From assembly GCA_020744225.1 (NCBI GenBank), contig JAGMWG010000007.1, forward strand, positions 1,178,001 to 1,242,000: DNA of 64,000 bases, read 5' to 3'. Below the pieces are notes generated by a model that worked only from the letters and a program-made list of their open reading frames with translations, did not search any database and was not told where the DNA came from. The DNA comes from Paraphoma chrysanthemicola. Taxonomy: Eukaryota > Ascomycota > Dothideomycetes > Pleosporales > Phaeosphaeriaceae. This document shows, piece after piece, positions 33,187 through 44,176 of the stretch. The position numbers and the translations under genes were made by a program. Every line of letters starts with the position of its first letter. The first letter of the stretch is position 1.

Positions 33187-34862
33187 CTACTTCCCCTTTC
33201 CGCCCTTTTTCCACGCCGAACTCCTGCTCTTACGTCCATTAGGACCCTTCTTCTTGCCGCCACTACCCTTGAACTTCAGCCCACTCTTGCCTTGGCCTTC
33301 TTTGGCACGGTGACCCTCGAATACGAAGCCTTCCTTGGTCTGCGCCTTCGCAACCTTGCCCAGCATTGAGCGGGCACGGCCTTGCGTTGACTTCTGCTCA
33401 TCGGTCAACTTGGCTTTGTAGCCTGCCTTGCCGCTGCCACTAGATCTCCTGTCTGTTGATGGTAGAGCCACGCGTGGCTTGTCTTTCTTGTTCTTCTTTT
33501 CTGCTCTGCAGCGAGTGACGCGGAGCTTGCGCGGCAGCATGGGCGGGTACTTTTGCTCGTTGTATTGTAGTGCTGCTTCGACACCATTTTCGTCGTAGTA
33601 CTGGACGTACGCAAAGCCCTTGCCAACACGTGTAGCCGCATCGCGGACCACACGGACGCTTTCAATCTTGCCTGCTTTCGCAAAGTGCGTCCAAAGGCCT
33701 TCTTCTACGTCGGAAGCTGGTTTGCCCTTCTTCTTTTCGCCTTCAGCAGTCGGTGTCTGGGATTCGTCGTCAACAAAAGGCAGGTTGCCGACGAACACAC
33801 AGCGGCGGTGATCGACCTTGGCAGGATGCGCCACCGAGTCTACGTGCATGTGTCGCTTGAGGAAGACGCTACCGTTTAGCTTCTTCACAGCCTCGCGCGC
33901 AGCAACTTTTGTGGTGTACACGGCATATGCGTTGGTGCTCCGTGTCGTAGAGTCCATGATCTCTTTCTTTGCGTATGCAGCGCGCTTGGGCAGGCTGTTG
34001 TCGAAGGCAGTCGAGCGGTAGCGTATGGAATCAACTTTGTGTGGAGGGTCATTGTCTGCCAAGTCGGCGATGAAGGACTCGAGATGCTTCTTAAGAGCCT
34101 TCTCGGCAGATTTTGAGTTGATGCACTCTGTCGAGACGTTGCCCAAGAATACCGTGCGGCCAGCCTTTTCGACTTCTTGTGCATCTCGATCAGATGCTCC
34201 CGTCAAGGACTCGTGCTTGGGCACCGGGACAGTTTGCTTTGCCGGTTGCGACTCGTCCGAAGAATCGTCTTCGTCGCTCTCAGCATCCTGTGCCTTCTCC
34301 ATTTTTCGCTTCTTTTGCCGCTGCTCTTCCTCCTTCTCTTCCTCGCGTGCAAGCTTGCGCAGATATGTGTCCTCGACTTCTTCTTCTTCACCGCGCTTGC
34401 GCTTCTTCTTGGCGGGCTTTTCTTGCGCGCCGTTGGCGAGGGACTCTTTCAGCCGTTCGAGTACGGCCTCATCGTCGGATGCAGAATCTTCGGCCTCGGA
34501 GTCCTCATTCTCGGAAGAGTCGTCAGAGGCATCCTCCATTTCCTGGTCATCGCTAGCGTCTTCATCCTCAGATGCTTCGCTGTCGGCCTCGCTATCGTCC
34601 TCTTCGATTTCACTTAGCTCCTCGTCGTTCTCGGTTTCTATGCGAGCCTGGTAACGCGACTTCGGAGGAGCTTGTACTGGACCCGCCTACACTACATTAG
34701 CACTCCATATCAAACCGGCTGCTTGCTGCACCAACATACACTGCTCGCAAATAGAGACGCTAGGGTAGAGTCAAACGCCTTCTTGTCGACCTTGATGAGT
34801 GGCTTGTCGCCATTCTGCCGCGACTCCGCTTTTGCGGGCTTTTTATCCTTTGACTTGGCCAT
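33187..34862 (-). CDS. NOP12: Nucleolar RNA-binding protein NOP12
   Basis: Two exons, 34862-34740 and 34686-33187, give 540 aa. The 53 bp intron has GTATGT, a GCTAATG branch and TAG. Starts MAKSKDKKPAKAESRQNG. A long acidic Glu/Asp/Ser region with Lys-rich blocks (about 60-200) precedes two RRMs: about 218-327 with RNP2-like TVFLGNVST, and about 337-433 with CVFVGNLPF as RNP2 and KGFAYVQYY as RNP1. The C-terminus is Lys/Arg/Gly-rich (KKKGPNGRKSRSSAWKKGGKGK), typical of nucleolar proteins. Yeast Nop12 is needed for 5.8S/25S pre-rRNA processing and large-subunit assembly, especially in the cold. It diverges from the DEP1-like gene. Confidence 0.93.
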
Positions 34863-35350
34863 TGCGACAATTGAACGTTGTCACGACGGGCCTGCCAGAA
34901 AGTTTTGGGCGGAGCAAGGAAGCCTAGCCCGATTCGGCGGCTAGCGCGGCAAAACGATGGGCCGTAGGCGGTCAGTGACGTTCCGAACTCTGCCCTGAGC
35001 GAGTGCAATCGGTTCGGCGGTCATTCGCAGGCGTGGCAGGGTTCACGGTGTCCAGCTCTTCTCCGCTCTCCCACAACACATCCATGCTTCACAGCGCTCC
35101 GCGTTTGCACACACGCTCCCACGCCTCTCCCAGAGCTGTCGCCGGACCGCTCCTGCTGTTTTCTCCTCCAGAACCACCCTAAGCGCACACGTCGCTCCCA
35201 GCAGCAGACCCGTTTTTGGCCGCCTGCCGCGCTCGACGCCCTCTACAACCACCGACGTCCTCCCAGCATCGCAAGCCCCCGATACGCCTTTCGGAACGCC
35301 TTTCCCCAGAATTGGCACAGAGTTGACAAGCTATACCGCCTGGGCGCACC
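34863..35350. promoter_or_regulatory. Divergent promoter between NOP12 and the DEP1/Sds3-like gene
   Basis: 488 bp separating the two start codons (34862 - and 35351 +). GC-rich, no credible ORF of its own. By position it must hold both promoters; no specific factor site was identified. Confidence 0.6.
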
Positions 35351-37910
35351 ATGAGCGCGCACAGCCAGGCGAGGAGGAGCACATCGCGAACAGCCCCCGA
35401 CGCCGGCGACGAGACGGCGCAAGCCAACGGTACGTCACACGATCTTCTCGATTCTCGCGATTTCGTTACCACAATATTGGTTCCCGAGCTTTAGAAACCT
35501 TGGGTCAACGACCCTGGCGCTACGGCATCGTCGCTAGGCCGACCGAAAAGACGATAGCGACACCTAACGGACTATCTGCGCTCTCCAACCGCGTCGACCA
35601 CCTGTATTTAAGCTGACATTCTCCCTATACAGGCGCAGTCCCGAAGAAGAGCAGTGTGCCACCTGACCCCTCTTCCACGATGCCCCCCTCCACCGAGCCC
35701 GCGCCTGCGCGATTGTCCGCACCGACCATCGAAGAGGCTGCCATGCTCTCTGCGCTGTCTGCACCAGCTGTAGCGCCAGTGGAAGCGCCGCCGGTCGCGA
35801 CCGGTTCTGGCGACCTCGACGACATTGCGGACAACGGGTCAAGTAGCTTAAGCGAGCTAGGAGACGCGTCGGACGATCAGTCCATGTCTACGCCGCGACC
35901 TGCTACCGCTGATGATCTAGACGATGACGACTCCGAGGCTGAGACCGAGCGACTCGAGAATACCCCACGAAAACTGGCACGTACAGCGACTGAAACCTCG
36001 TTAGCCTCAGAAGCTCTGTACACGAGAACTCCCAGCAAATTGGCACATTCAAGGACGATTGAGGAGGATGAATCTGCCCCGCCGACGCCCTCCGTCATCA
36101 CTGACGATGCAACACTCGATGATGCGAACGACGCGGATGACCCACTACACTCTCTGTCACTCGTTGCAGCTTCAGAAGCAGCTAGTATAGAGTACGCTGG
36201 CAAGAAAAGGAAGCGGACAAGCGAGGCGGACAGCCCTGCAGACGAGCTGGATGAGGACGAGCCGGCGCGAAAGCGAAGCGGGACGCTGCCACCCTCTGCG
36301 ACCAACGGCTCTCTTGCGGACGTGGTAGACAGCTCTGAGCAAGTAGACGTTGACGAAGAACTCGAAGCTGCCGAGGAACGTCTATCGCAGCTTGCGCACG
36401 AGGAGATGGATCTCGAGGAGCGACAAGCGAACATCGCAGCGGAAACTGTAGGCGAGCTAGCCACTGTTGCAAAACACACCAAACCGCGGAAAGGCGGCAG
36501 ACGCGGCAAACGGAAAGCGGAAGACCCGAACTTTGCTCTCAGTGAGCATTTTGCGAATGCAGAAGCACACGACATAGATGGAGAAGACGAACACGACGAG
36601 GAGCACAGCGCAGCTTTTGACGAAGAGGTCGCGAAGAAGAAACTGGCCATCGATGAGTTGGCGAAGATCGAAAAGAAGTTCAAACTCTTCCGCGAGAAGT
36701 AGGTTGACCTGCTGACGGGTTCTGACACCAGTTGCTGACTTGAATCAGATTATGCGATGAGCAGATCGCGCAACACGAACGAGAGCTCGAGATGCTCAGG
36801 CAACCAAACTCTATACATCCAGAATATCTTGCGATGATCAAATGTATAGACGAGCGACGTGCAGACAAAATCGCCTACGAAAAGCAGCTCCTGGAGTATA
36901 AACAGAGAAACCTTGAGGTCGTAACCACGGCAGAGCGTCACCAGATGCACAGTCAGTATTTTCAGACCGTTCGACATGTGCGGGAAGAGATTCTTGAGGA
37001 ATGCAACCAGCGGGTGTTCGAGCTCCAGAGAGGAAGACGGTCGCTCGGCTGCGATGAGACACAGTACATGGTAAAATTGCCAGAGAAGCGATCCGACCAG
37101 ATACGGCATCAGACCGCATACAACCTCGAGGTCTCTATTCTTTCTGGCGTGGCGAAATATGTCGGCTTCCCCGCAGCTCCAGACATCAGCCCTGCGCGTC
37201 CCCTGGATGTTGACGATGATCTCCGGGCCATGAAGGTGAGTTGCTAAATGTTCCTGCTATAGAATTGGTGCCTGACTTCGTCGCTCCAGATTGCAACGCG
37301 GGCAGCGCCTCCTCCATCTTTCCGTACCTATAACCGGACGACAACGGCAGATGAGGCTGCTGCTGAAGAACAGTTCCTTGAGAGTACTCCATGGGCTAAT
37401 CCACGGCATCCTTCACACCAAGAAGCTCGTTTCGGGCCGGGCCCTGCGCGGATGCCAAGCTATCAGACACCAGCAGGCCAACGACGTGTAGTGGACCTCA
37501 CGGCACCTAACGGCTCTGCGTCTACCATTGAGGCAAACTCGAATCCTCCTTCTTCGAATGCGCATACAACAAATGGTCGGTTAGGCGAGTCAGAGTCTCC
37601 TGTCCTACAAATGAAAAGGCATCCAGCGGAGCAAACGGCGTATACAGAATCTCCTGCATCCCATCCTCGGAATCTCGGAATCATGGGACGAGAATCGTAC
37701 GCGATGCTATCAAGCCCTGCGGCACAGCACATGGACACGCCACGCGACGACCAGCGCTGGGGCAGTGGTATGCGACCTGTCCATTCTGGTGCTTCCACAA
37801 CTCCTTCTGGTCCTGGCGGCCCGGGTCGCGCAGACTCGGCTCGTGTTTCTATGACGCAGCGCAGCGGCCTAGGCACAGTGTCCGTTGGGACAGGCCTCTT
37901 CGGGCGATGA
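35351..37910 (+). CDS. DEP1: Sds3-like/DEP1 subunit of the Rpd3L histone deacetylase complex
   Basis: Four exons, 35351-35429, 35633-36698, 36749-37235 and 37290-37910, total 2253 nt, 750 aa. Introns are 203, 50 and 54 bp with GTACGT, GTAGGT and GTGAGT donors. The N-terminal half is acidic and disordered with a nuclear-localisation-like GKKRKRTSE and a basic KPRKGGRRGKRKAE. The Sds3-like domain occupies about residues 355-510: AFDEEVAKKKLAIDELAKIE, then FRE(K)LCDEQIAQHERELE, HPEYLAMIKCIDERRADKI and YEKQLLEYKQRNLE. The long basic coiled-coil fits DEP1/Sds3 proteins that hold the Sin3-Rpd3L complex together. The tail is Ser/Pro/Gly-rich. DEP1 rather than SDS3 is suggested by length and the acidic N-terminus; either paralogue remains possible. 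Confidence 0.87.
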
Positions 37911-38713
37911 CTCTCAAGTACTGGGCCTCCGGTACTCGAGTTTGTTGTATAAGTGGTGCTAGCATAGTATATGCTCGGATCACTGGCGTCATTGGTTCTC
38001 ATTCTGATCAGCATTTACATTGGTTTGGACGCAACGGAACATCGCATGCAGTTGTTGGGAATCTGATTTTAGTTTTTTTCTGGCGCTTTAGCATTTGGGC
38101 AACTCCGCTTCGATACCTCTATCGGCGCTTCTCCAGCTCGAGGTTGCATGGGCTTCGATTCTTTTGTACGTATTCCACTCGCCGTTGCGCGAGTTTGCAG
38201 GTTATGCGGGAAGCCTTGAGCGGCGTCGATGTAACGATATGATACCTCTTGAAACATGAATGATCTTTCAAACCCAATATCTGGAAGGAGTTGATTCGGA
38301 ACCGTGTTGTAAGATGTGAGGTCGAGGATGTGAAAGGAGGCTGAGCAGGTGGGGACGAGCCTGCCATTATGAGTGTGCCAAGCCGCTAACATCTACGTTG
38401 CTCCTCCCTCCTCCCATTCTCACTAAATTCGCGACATGGGCCCAATCTGACTGCAGTGACAGTGTTCGTATTTGAACCGTCGATTTGACAACGTAGACGA
38501 TGTACCAGAGTCTTTCCTGCTGGCGTAGCCGCCGGGAAAGTGGATACTGATTTCTAAAGTCAACGCATTTTCGGAATGGTATTTTTTAGATCCAGAACGG
38601 GTTCCAATATTTACTATAAGAATTTTATGTACATATACCAGAGCTTTTGGCGTTGATTACAATAAATATTAAAGTTATACACTTTCAATAGAGTAAACGT
38701 CCTAGAATAGCTT
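37911..38713. other. Convergent 3' flank, AT-richer towards 38.7 kb
   Basis: Lies between the 3' end of the DEP1-like gene and the end of the ankyrin pseudogene. The last ~130 bp is AT-rich. Several short overlapping ORFs lack any domain. Confidence 0.5.
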
Positions 38714-41700
38714 CTAAGGACCACCAGTCCACTGCAAGTTTTCTAGTTCCTCACTATATGGCAAGTAGAGATGGTCCCGCAGCTCCTTCTCTGTACAACA
38801 CCTTTGGTAGACTTCCAGCAAGCTCAAAAGCTCGATGATGCCATACTCGCTAGCCAGTCCAGCAGGCGTAGGGATTTTGTTATCACAATCAGGATTAACC
38901 TTGGATGTTAGGAGAAGCAGTCGTGAGATCTCCCAAAATACTTGATGACGGTCCTCCCGATAGAGTTTGAAGGCGAGCCTCAGTGGTGTTGATCTGCCAC
39001 ACGACCCAAGATCTGGATCGATGACAGTTGATGAAAGCAGTTCCTCCACTAGCTTGGAATTACCGGATTGCACAGCCCGCATCAAAACAGTTTGACCAGA
39101 CTTTTCCTTCGAGTTTGGGTCCACATCTGGGCTCTGTAGTAGATCTGACACCATCGTTATGGCACATTCATCAGCCACGGTCGCACACCAAGATAAGGCG
39201 GTCCGACCATTCTCATCCTGCGCGTCGGGCTCACACTTCGCGCATTCAAGTATGCTACGAAAGGAGCTGAGGTCGCCCAGTTTCACAGCAAATATGAGAG
39301 CGGTGGCCCCATCTCTGTTGCGAGCCATTGGATCCGATCCGGCGGACAAGAACATTTTGACATAAGCTTTTCGCCCTTGCTGAATTGCCCAGAGAAAAAC
39401 CGTCAGGCCTTTATAATCCTTGGTCTCAAGATTGAACGATGCTGAAGATAACAGCAATCTCACAACGTCCTCATTGTAGGGTTGAGTAATTATATCGAAG
39501 ACCAGCATCGCAATGCTATAATTCATCGTGTTTTTCGGGGGTACTCCCGCTCCGAGTAAGCATCTTATGATTGAAATTCGTCCAGTTTGGTTATTACGGC
39601 CGCTCATTGCAGACAAGAACGCATGGCGTCTGTTGACTATGTTTGTGTCTTCGACACAAAGCCTCGCAATTTGCTCGAACCCTTTGGTTGCAGCATAATC
39701 CAACAGGCATGTGGACCTGCTCCGGGTGTTGAAATGATCTATCAGATCTGGATGCTTCTTCAAGCTTTGTTCATGATGGTGTATAGTGGCGCAAGTAGGC
39801 ATTTCGACGTTGCATAATGAGGGAAGCACCATTGTGTTATCCTTGCTATTGGTAGAGATGAGCGTACAAGCTCCAAACTCCGCAAGCATATCTACAACAG
39901 CTTCTGATGACGAAAAGTCAAAGCATTCAACGGCCAGGTGGATGTCCATGTCAAAGTGTCGAGACTCCAACACTTTCCTCAAGACGTCCGTGTCGCCATA
40001 TTCACATAGAAAAGAGAGCACACTTCGGCTCTTCCTGAAGGTTTCTCGTTTCAATGCAAGACTGCTGCGAGTTTTCCCTTGTGTTGCCTCCGTGGACTCC
40101 TGTTCAGGATGTGAGGGAAGATCTACAAACGCGCGCGCGGCAGCGCCGTGGCCAGCAAACAAAGCGGCTAACAGGGGAGTGCCATAACGTTGTCCTGGAA
40201 TGTCAAAATGTCGATCCTTTTCCGGATGAACCCGAATGAGATCGGCCGACCGGCTTCGGCAAGGACATGCAATAGGTGGGGTTTCCCGTGGTATCCGAGA
40301 CCTGTGTGCCACCGTACCTTCCCTCAGGCTTGCACGTCAAAGTTCTCAAGGAACACAACCTGGTCCACCCCAAGCTTCTGTGCCCAGTTCGCATGATAGA
40401 AGATATGCTGCGCTACGTACTGCAGCAGAGGATGTTTCTTGGCTAGGTCCTTCTGTAGCAGGCCAGGGGCGTGTGTTAGATGATTGAAATCGGGGGTCTC
40501 GCTACCATCATTGCCATCATTGCCGTCGTTGCCATCATTGCCGTCGTTGCCATCATTGCCGTCGTTGCCATCATCGCCGTCATTCCTGTCATTGAATGAG
40601 GAGAGCTGTAGTAAACAGATCTTTCTGAGAGTGTTATGTCCTTGTCCTTCATAATTCTCTGCACCAGACAGCAGTTTGCGCAATCCTCCTTCTTCGAGTA
40701 GAAAATCTCGTACAGACTCGTGTATGAACTGGACGGTTGACTCTTTGGATTTAGTGATTTCCGCCAACCTTTAGAAGCATCTAGCACAAACTTCCACACG
40801 TTTTCGGGCGCTAATTGAGTTGGATCGCACTGTTCAGGCGGAAGATTGTCATCGCAACATGTTTCAACCGCAATACGGAACTCTTCTGGCTTTCACGGTC
40901 GTGCAGCGAAAAGGATAGCTCGCACACAGACAAGAAGTTCCTCCATGTTCTGATGATCTCTGGTCAGCATGTCAAGAAGCAGGTCGTGTAGGCCAGCAGG
41001 AATCTCTCCAAGTCACTTTTTCAAAGCCTTGATCCTTCCACGATCGTACTCTTTGTTGAGCATAGGAATAACCAAACTGACCCAAAGAATGATGCCAGAC
41101 GACTTGTGCAGAATTTCAGCCTTGATATCCTCTGCTTGAGTGTCTTTCCCCACGTTCAGGTGGGTATTGATATAAAGAGTGATGTCATTCGTATGGTCCT
41201 GCTCGGATTCAAGCACAAGCTGGAGGCCTGTTTGAATGCTGTTTCTGGGTAATGTCGACTTGAAAAACAAACACGGAACTCCGCTGCTCTCTCCAGCCTT
41301 CCGAGTTCCTCAAAAAAGGATAACATTTCACGGACATCATCTTCCGGGCACTCGTCTAGAGCATCAACATAGCAGACGACACGGTGATCTCCGAGCGTCT
41401 GAAGAGCCTGTTTGAATAGATCTTGGAGCGTCTCGTGCCGCCAACCGGTATCTATGATGGTCTCGAAACCAGATGCGCCATAGATGTCGAGTGTGTCCCA
41501 AATGTCCGGTGCTTTCTCAAAAAGCTGCAGAAGCAACGCACGATACAAGCCGGAAATTGACTTTTCGAGATTCCCTCCCCGAGCATTGAAAAAGAATGAC
41601 AGAACAAGTGATCCTTTCATGACCTTTCTGGCTTCGGAGAACAAGAACTTCATCATAATGGACTTTCCCGTTCCCGGCTTGCCCTTGATCCAGAAGAAGC

Positions 41701-42064
41701 CGTGGTGTTGTTTCAGCTTGTCCGCGTTCATCCAATCTTTGTAGTGCGTGTTCTTGAGCAACCACCGACAAGTCCTGGTTTGCGCCGGTCTAAGAGTCAG
41801 AAGACGGGCATCCCTTTGTTTGAAATGAAGGGTAGCTATCATTTCTTTGCGTCGTTCCTCGGAAAGGATGGAGAAATCGGCCTTAGATTCGAGGCCCGAA
41901 GCTCTTGATGCACGCCGATGATCCTCCACGATCATTCCTCTGCTGGATTTGGAAGGCAGTGATTGGCAGGTGAAGCAGCTGAGAGCCGCTAACTCTTGAT
42001 CGGAGCGAGGCAAAGTATCCTTCAACGACTTTTTGATCTCCTTCTCACCCCGTTTGTGATGCAA
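38714..42064 (-). pseudogene. Decayed NACHT-ankyrin NLR (STAND) gene
   Basis: Reading on the minus strand, 42064-41240 encodes a NACHT NTPase with P-loop GFFWIKGKPGTGKS and Walker B VVCYVDALDEC. At about 41235-41250, after SSRHYP, the frame shifts by one and continues as GLQLVLESEQDHTNDI to a TGA at 41013-41015. The same frame then continues (IPAGLHDLLLDML) to another TGA at 40893-40895. A second frameshift lies near 40766. It is followed by STVQFIHESVRDFLLEE, a helical motif after NACHT domains, then an Asn-Asp-Gly repeat and a TGA at 40324-40326. A third frameshift lies near 40240. From there to 38714 about 500 codons of ankyrin repeats (for example DGATALIFAVKLGDL, NGRTALSWCA, SGQTVLMRAV) are intact. 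In the family these are intracellular receptors tied to heterokaryon incompatibility and innate-type responses. The N-terminal effector domain is not identifiable. Confidence 0.85.
40498..40586 (-). repeat. 9/18 bp tandem repeat coding for (Asn-Asp-Gly)n
   Basis: On the + strand about nine imperfect units alternate between CATTGCCAT-like and CATTGCCGTCGTTGCCAT-like sequence. They translate on the minus strand as repeated Asn-Asp-Gly, located between the NACHT-associated helices and the ankyrin domain of the pseudogene. It is probably a microsatellite expanded within the gene, before or after it lost function. Confidence 0.75.
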
Positions 42065-42485
42065 CTTCTACAACCTCAGTCAAGGTCGTGCGACTGCATA
42101 ATGGCAGCCTGAAGTCCACCCAGGACCATGCTCTCAGCATAACAGCCAATAGTTTGACATCTTCTGTAGACGTTGGCGAGACGATGATGCAGCACGGTTG
42201 GACCGGAGTACGCTTGTGCAGACCGGAGTACGGATGGCGCTACGCGAAACAGCAGCGTCTGCGGTACAAGCTTCCGACACCAAGCTGGAAAAACGTCGAT
42301 GGATTTTGACTTTGACTCAGTCTCCATCGAGTGAGGATGGGTTTCCGTCTGAAGCTCGAGCAAAATTGAGGACTATGCGATGGTCACATTCGCGAAGGGT
42401 GCTCCCGGTCGAATCATTAGAATCCGTCGGATCTGATCAGTTGAAAAGAATATGCTCCTGGGCTGGTACTTTCTACAAACAAATT
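42065..42485. other. Spacer upstream of the NLR pseudogene
   Basis: The N-terminal domain of the NLR would be expected here, reading leftwards. A minus-strand frame at 42363-42076 includes LANVYRRCQTIGCYAES but no known effector domain. A tandem GACCGGAGTACG doublet is visible near 42202-42231. Confidence 0.35.
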
Positions 42486-43623
42486 TCAAATCGACATATT
42501 GCAAACGGGTGTAAAGGCCATAATGTCGTCTATTGGATCATCACCTGCCTCCCATATCCTTCTTTCAAGACGCTCCACTTCTTCCATAGTCATGTCCATC
42601 TCTGTGAACTCGTACAAAACCGGAAAGTCTGGCTTGTACTTGACACCAATAGTGCCGTCATTGGACTTGATGCCATGAAATCTTTGACGGTCCCTTCGAT
42701 GTACAGCGAACGGCGGTGGTGCACTAGCATTCGTATAGTGCCGGTCTGCAGCCTCCCACTTTGGGTGAAGCTTCGGTAGGCTGACCGAAGACTGCAAAGA
42801 TGGGAGATTGGCAAGAGGTGCAAGAGGAGATAATAGGGCACGCTCGTTGACCATAGACCAAGAGCAGGGCTCGTCGTGATCAAGCCAGATGCGTAGGCGT
42901 CGCAATCTGGTCATGCGTTCAATGGCGAAAGGCATTCTGTTGAATGTGGAATGGAGTGATGCTGTAGGTGAAGATGTTTCGCTGGTCTCATAAGCCGAGT
43001 ATGTGCTCAGGGAAAGGCGCATGCCAATGTCCAGAGACGTGAGATCTTGCACAATGAGAGTGCGAACCGTGGAGGTGACTGATCGATCAGGGCCTATCTC
43101 ACAGGGAAGCGCAGCTGCGATGACGAAGCCAAGCGTATCGATGTCATTAACATGGATTATGACTGTGTCGGCTACCCTTTCTGCTGTTTCGAAGAGCCAG
43201 TGAAGCTAGTCAGTCATTCAGTTGGGGAACTAGCGCAAGGTTAACTTACATGCGTTTACACGTCAAGAAAAGGGCTCTTGGTATGGCATCGCTGCTCATC
43301 CGGCGACTATTCTGCATCTCGGTAGCGGTCTCCTCGCACCGCCAATGCGGACCCCACGAGGACATGAGCCGATGCGCGTAGAGGCAATCAGAATTGGCAG
43401 CAAAAGGGTTCGTGATACAACCTGCCACGTGCATCCTCTGTCTGAAGCAATCGGGATCAGCATCTTCTTCATCTTGTACGCAAGGTGAGAACCATGGTTT
43501 TCCATCGCGAAGGTATAGATGCGTGCGATCAGGAAGAAGGTACGCGTATATCGCGTGCCGGATCTCCGTGGGCGCGGTGAAGAAAGCGCTCTTCGTCTGC
43601 GAATTGGTCGAACTATACATCAT
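42486..43623 (-). CDS. Orphan fungal protein with F-box-like/DUF7730-type N-terminus
   Basis: Two exons: 43623-43250, ending with a strong GTAAGT donor, and the segment down to 42486. The acceptor that keeps the frame is AAG at 43177-43178, giving 354 aa. A TAG acceptor at about 43206 would fit the intron style better but breaks the frame, so the junction is unsure. The N-terminus (FFTAPTEIRHAIYAYLLPDR) matches the short helical start of a large Ascomycete orphan family, often annotated as F-box-like or DUF7730, where the next part is usually ALFLTCKRM as here. The second exon has a Leu-rich stretch (MTRLRRLRIWLDHDEP). Nothing points to a catalytic function. The family is expanded in accessory regions. 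Confidence 0.6.
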
Positions 43624-44176
43624 GAGCCGGTAGGTGAGAACGTTGAAGCCTCAGCAAATGTGACTTGATGCGAGCGTTGAGATGCGAGATGTAAGAAAGT
43701 GAACATATAGCGCTTTGATGATAACAAGTAAGTCTAATGTGTTGCGGCCATACAGAGGTCACAAATCTGATTGCGGCGGGGCGGGGCTTGGGCTTGGGCC
43801 GACAATCTTGGCTGCCTTACCGTAGCCTGCCAACGCCGCATCAGCACAGCCACATTCTGCTCAGACCCCGGTCATCACTTGGAGTTTGCTCACGGTCGAG
43901 CTTAGGAGTAACATCGAAGGTAGATATGAAGAAAGAGAAGACGTGTCTAGACTTGCAACGATCTATGGATGAATTCAACGTTGTCTTCTTCACCATGGCT
44001 GCACATCTTCAGAACCTTCACAGGTACGCGAGAGCCTCGATTCTAATCTAATCCAATACCATACGAAACTCATAACGAAGTCCTTGGTACACAAACTGTA
44101 CGCTGGAATCTGCCACCATTCACACTCATGGCATTCCAGCCTTAGCCAGCATTCCATCTTAAGGACTTCCAAAAGT
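43624..44176. other. Intergenic region
   Basis: Lies between the orphan gene at 43623 and the 3' end of the metalloprotease-like gene at 44177. No supported gene. A minus-strand frame at 43990-44208 overlaps the last exon of the latter in another frame. Confidence 0.45.

Noticed and set aside
34025..34654. 209-codon Ser-rich plus-strand ORF
   Set aside because: Antisense of the acidic NOP12 region: GAA/GAG/GAT codons read backwards give Ser/Phe runs.
35877..36728. 283-codon Ser/Ala-rich minus-strand ORF
   Set aside because: Antisense of the acidic part of the DEP1-like gene, whose own frame is splice-supported and has the Sds3-like domain.
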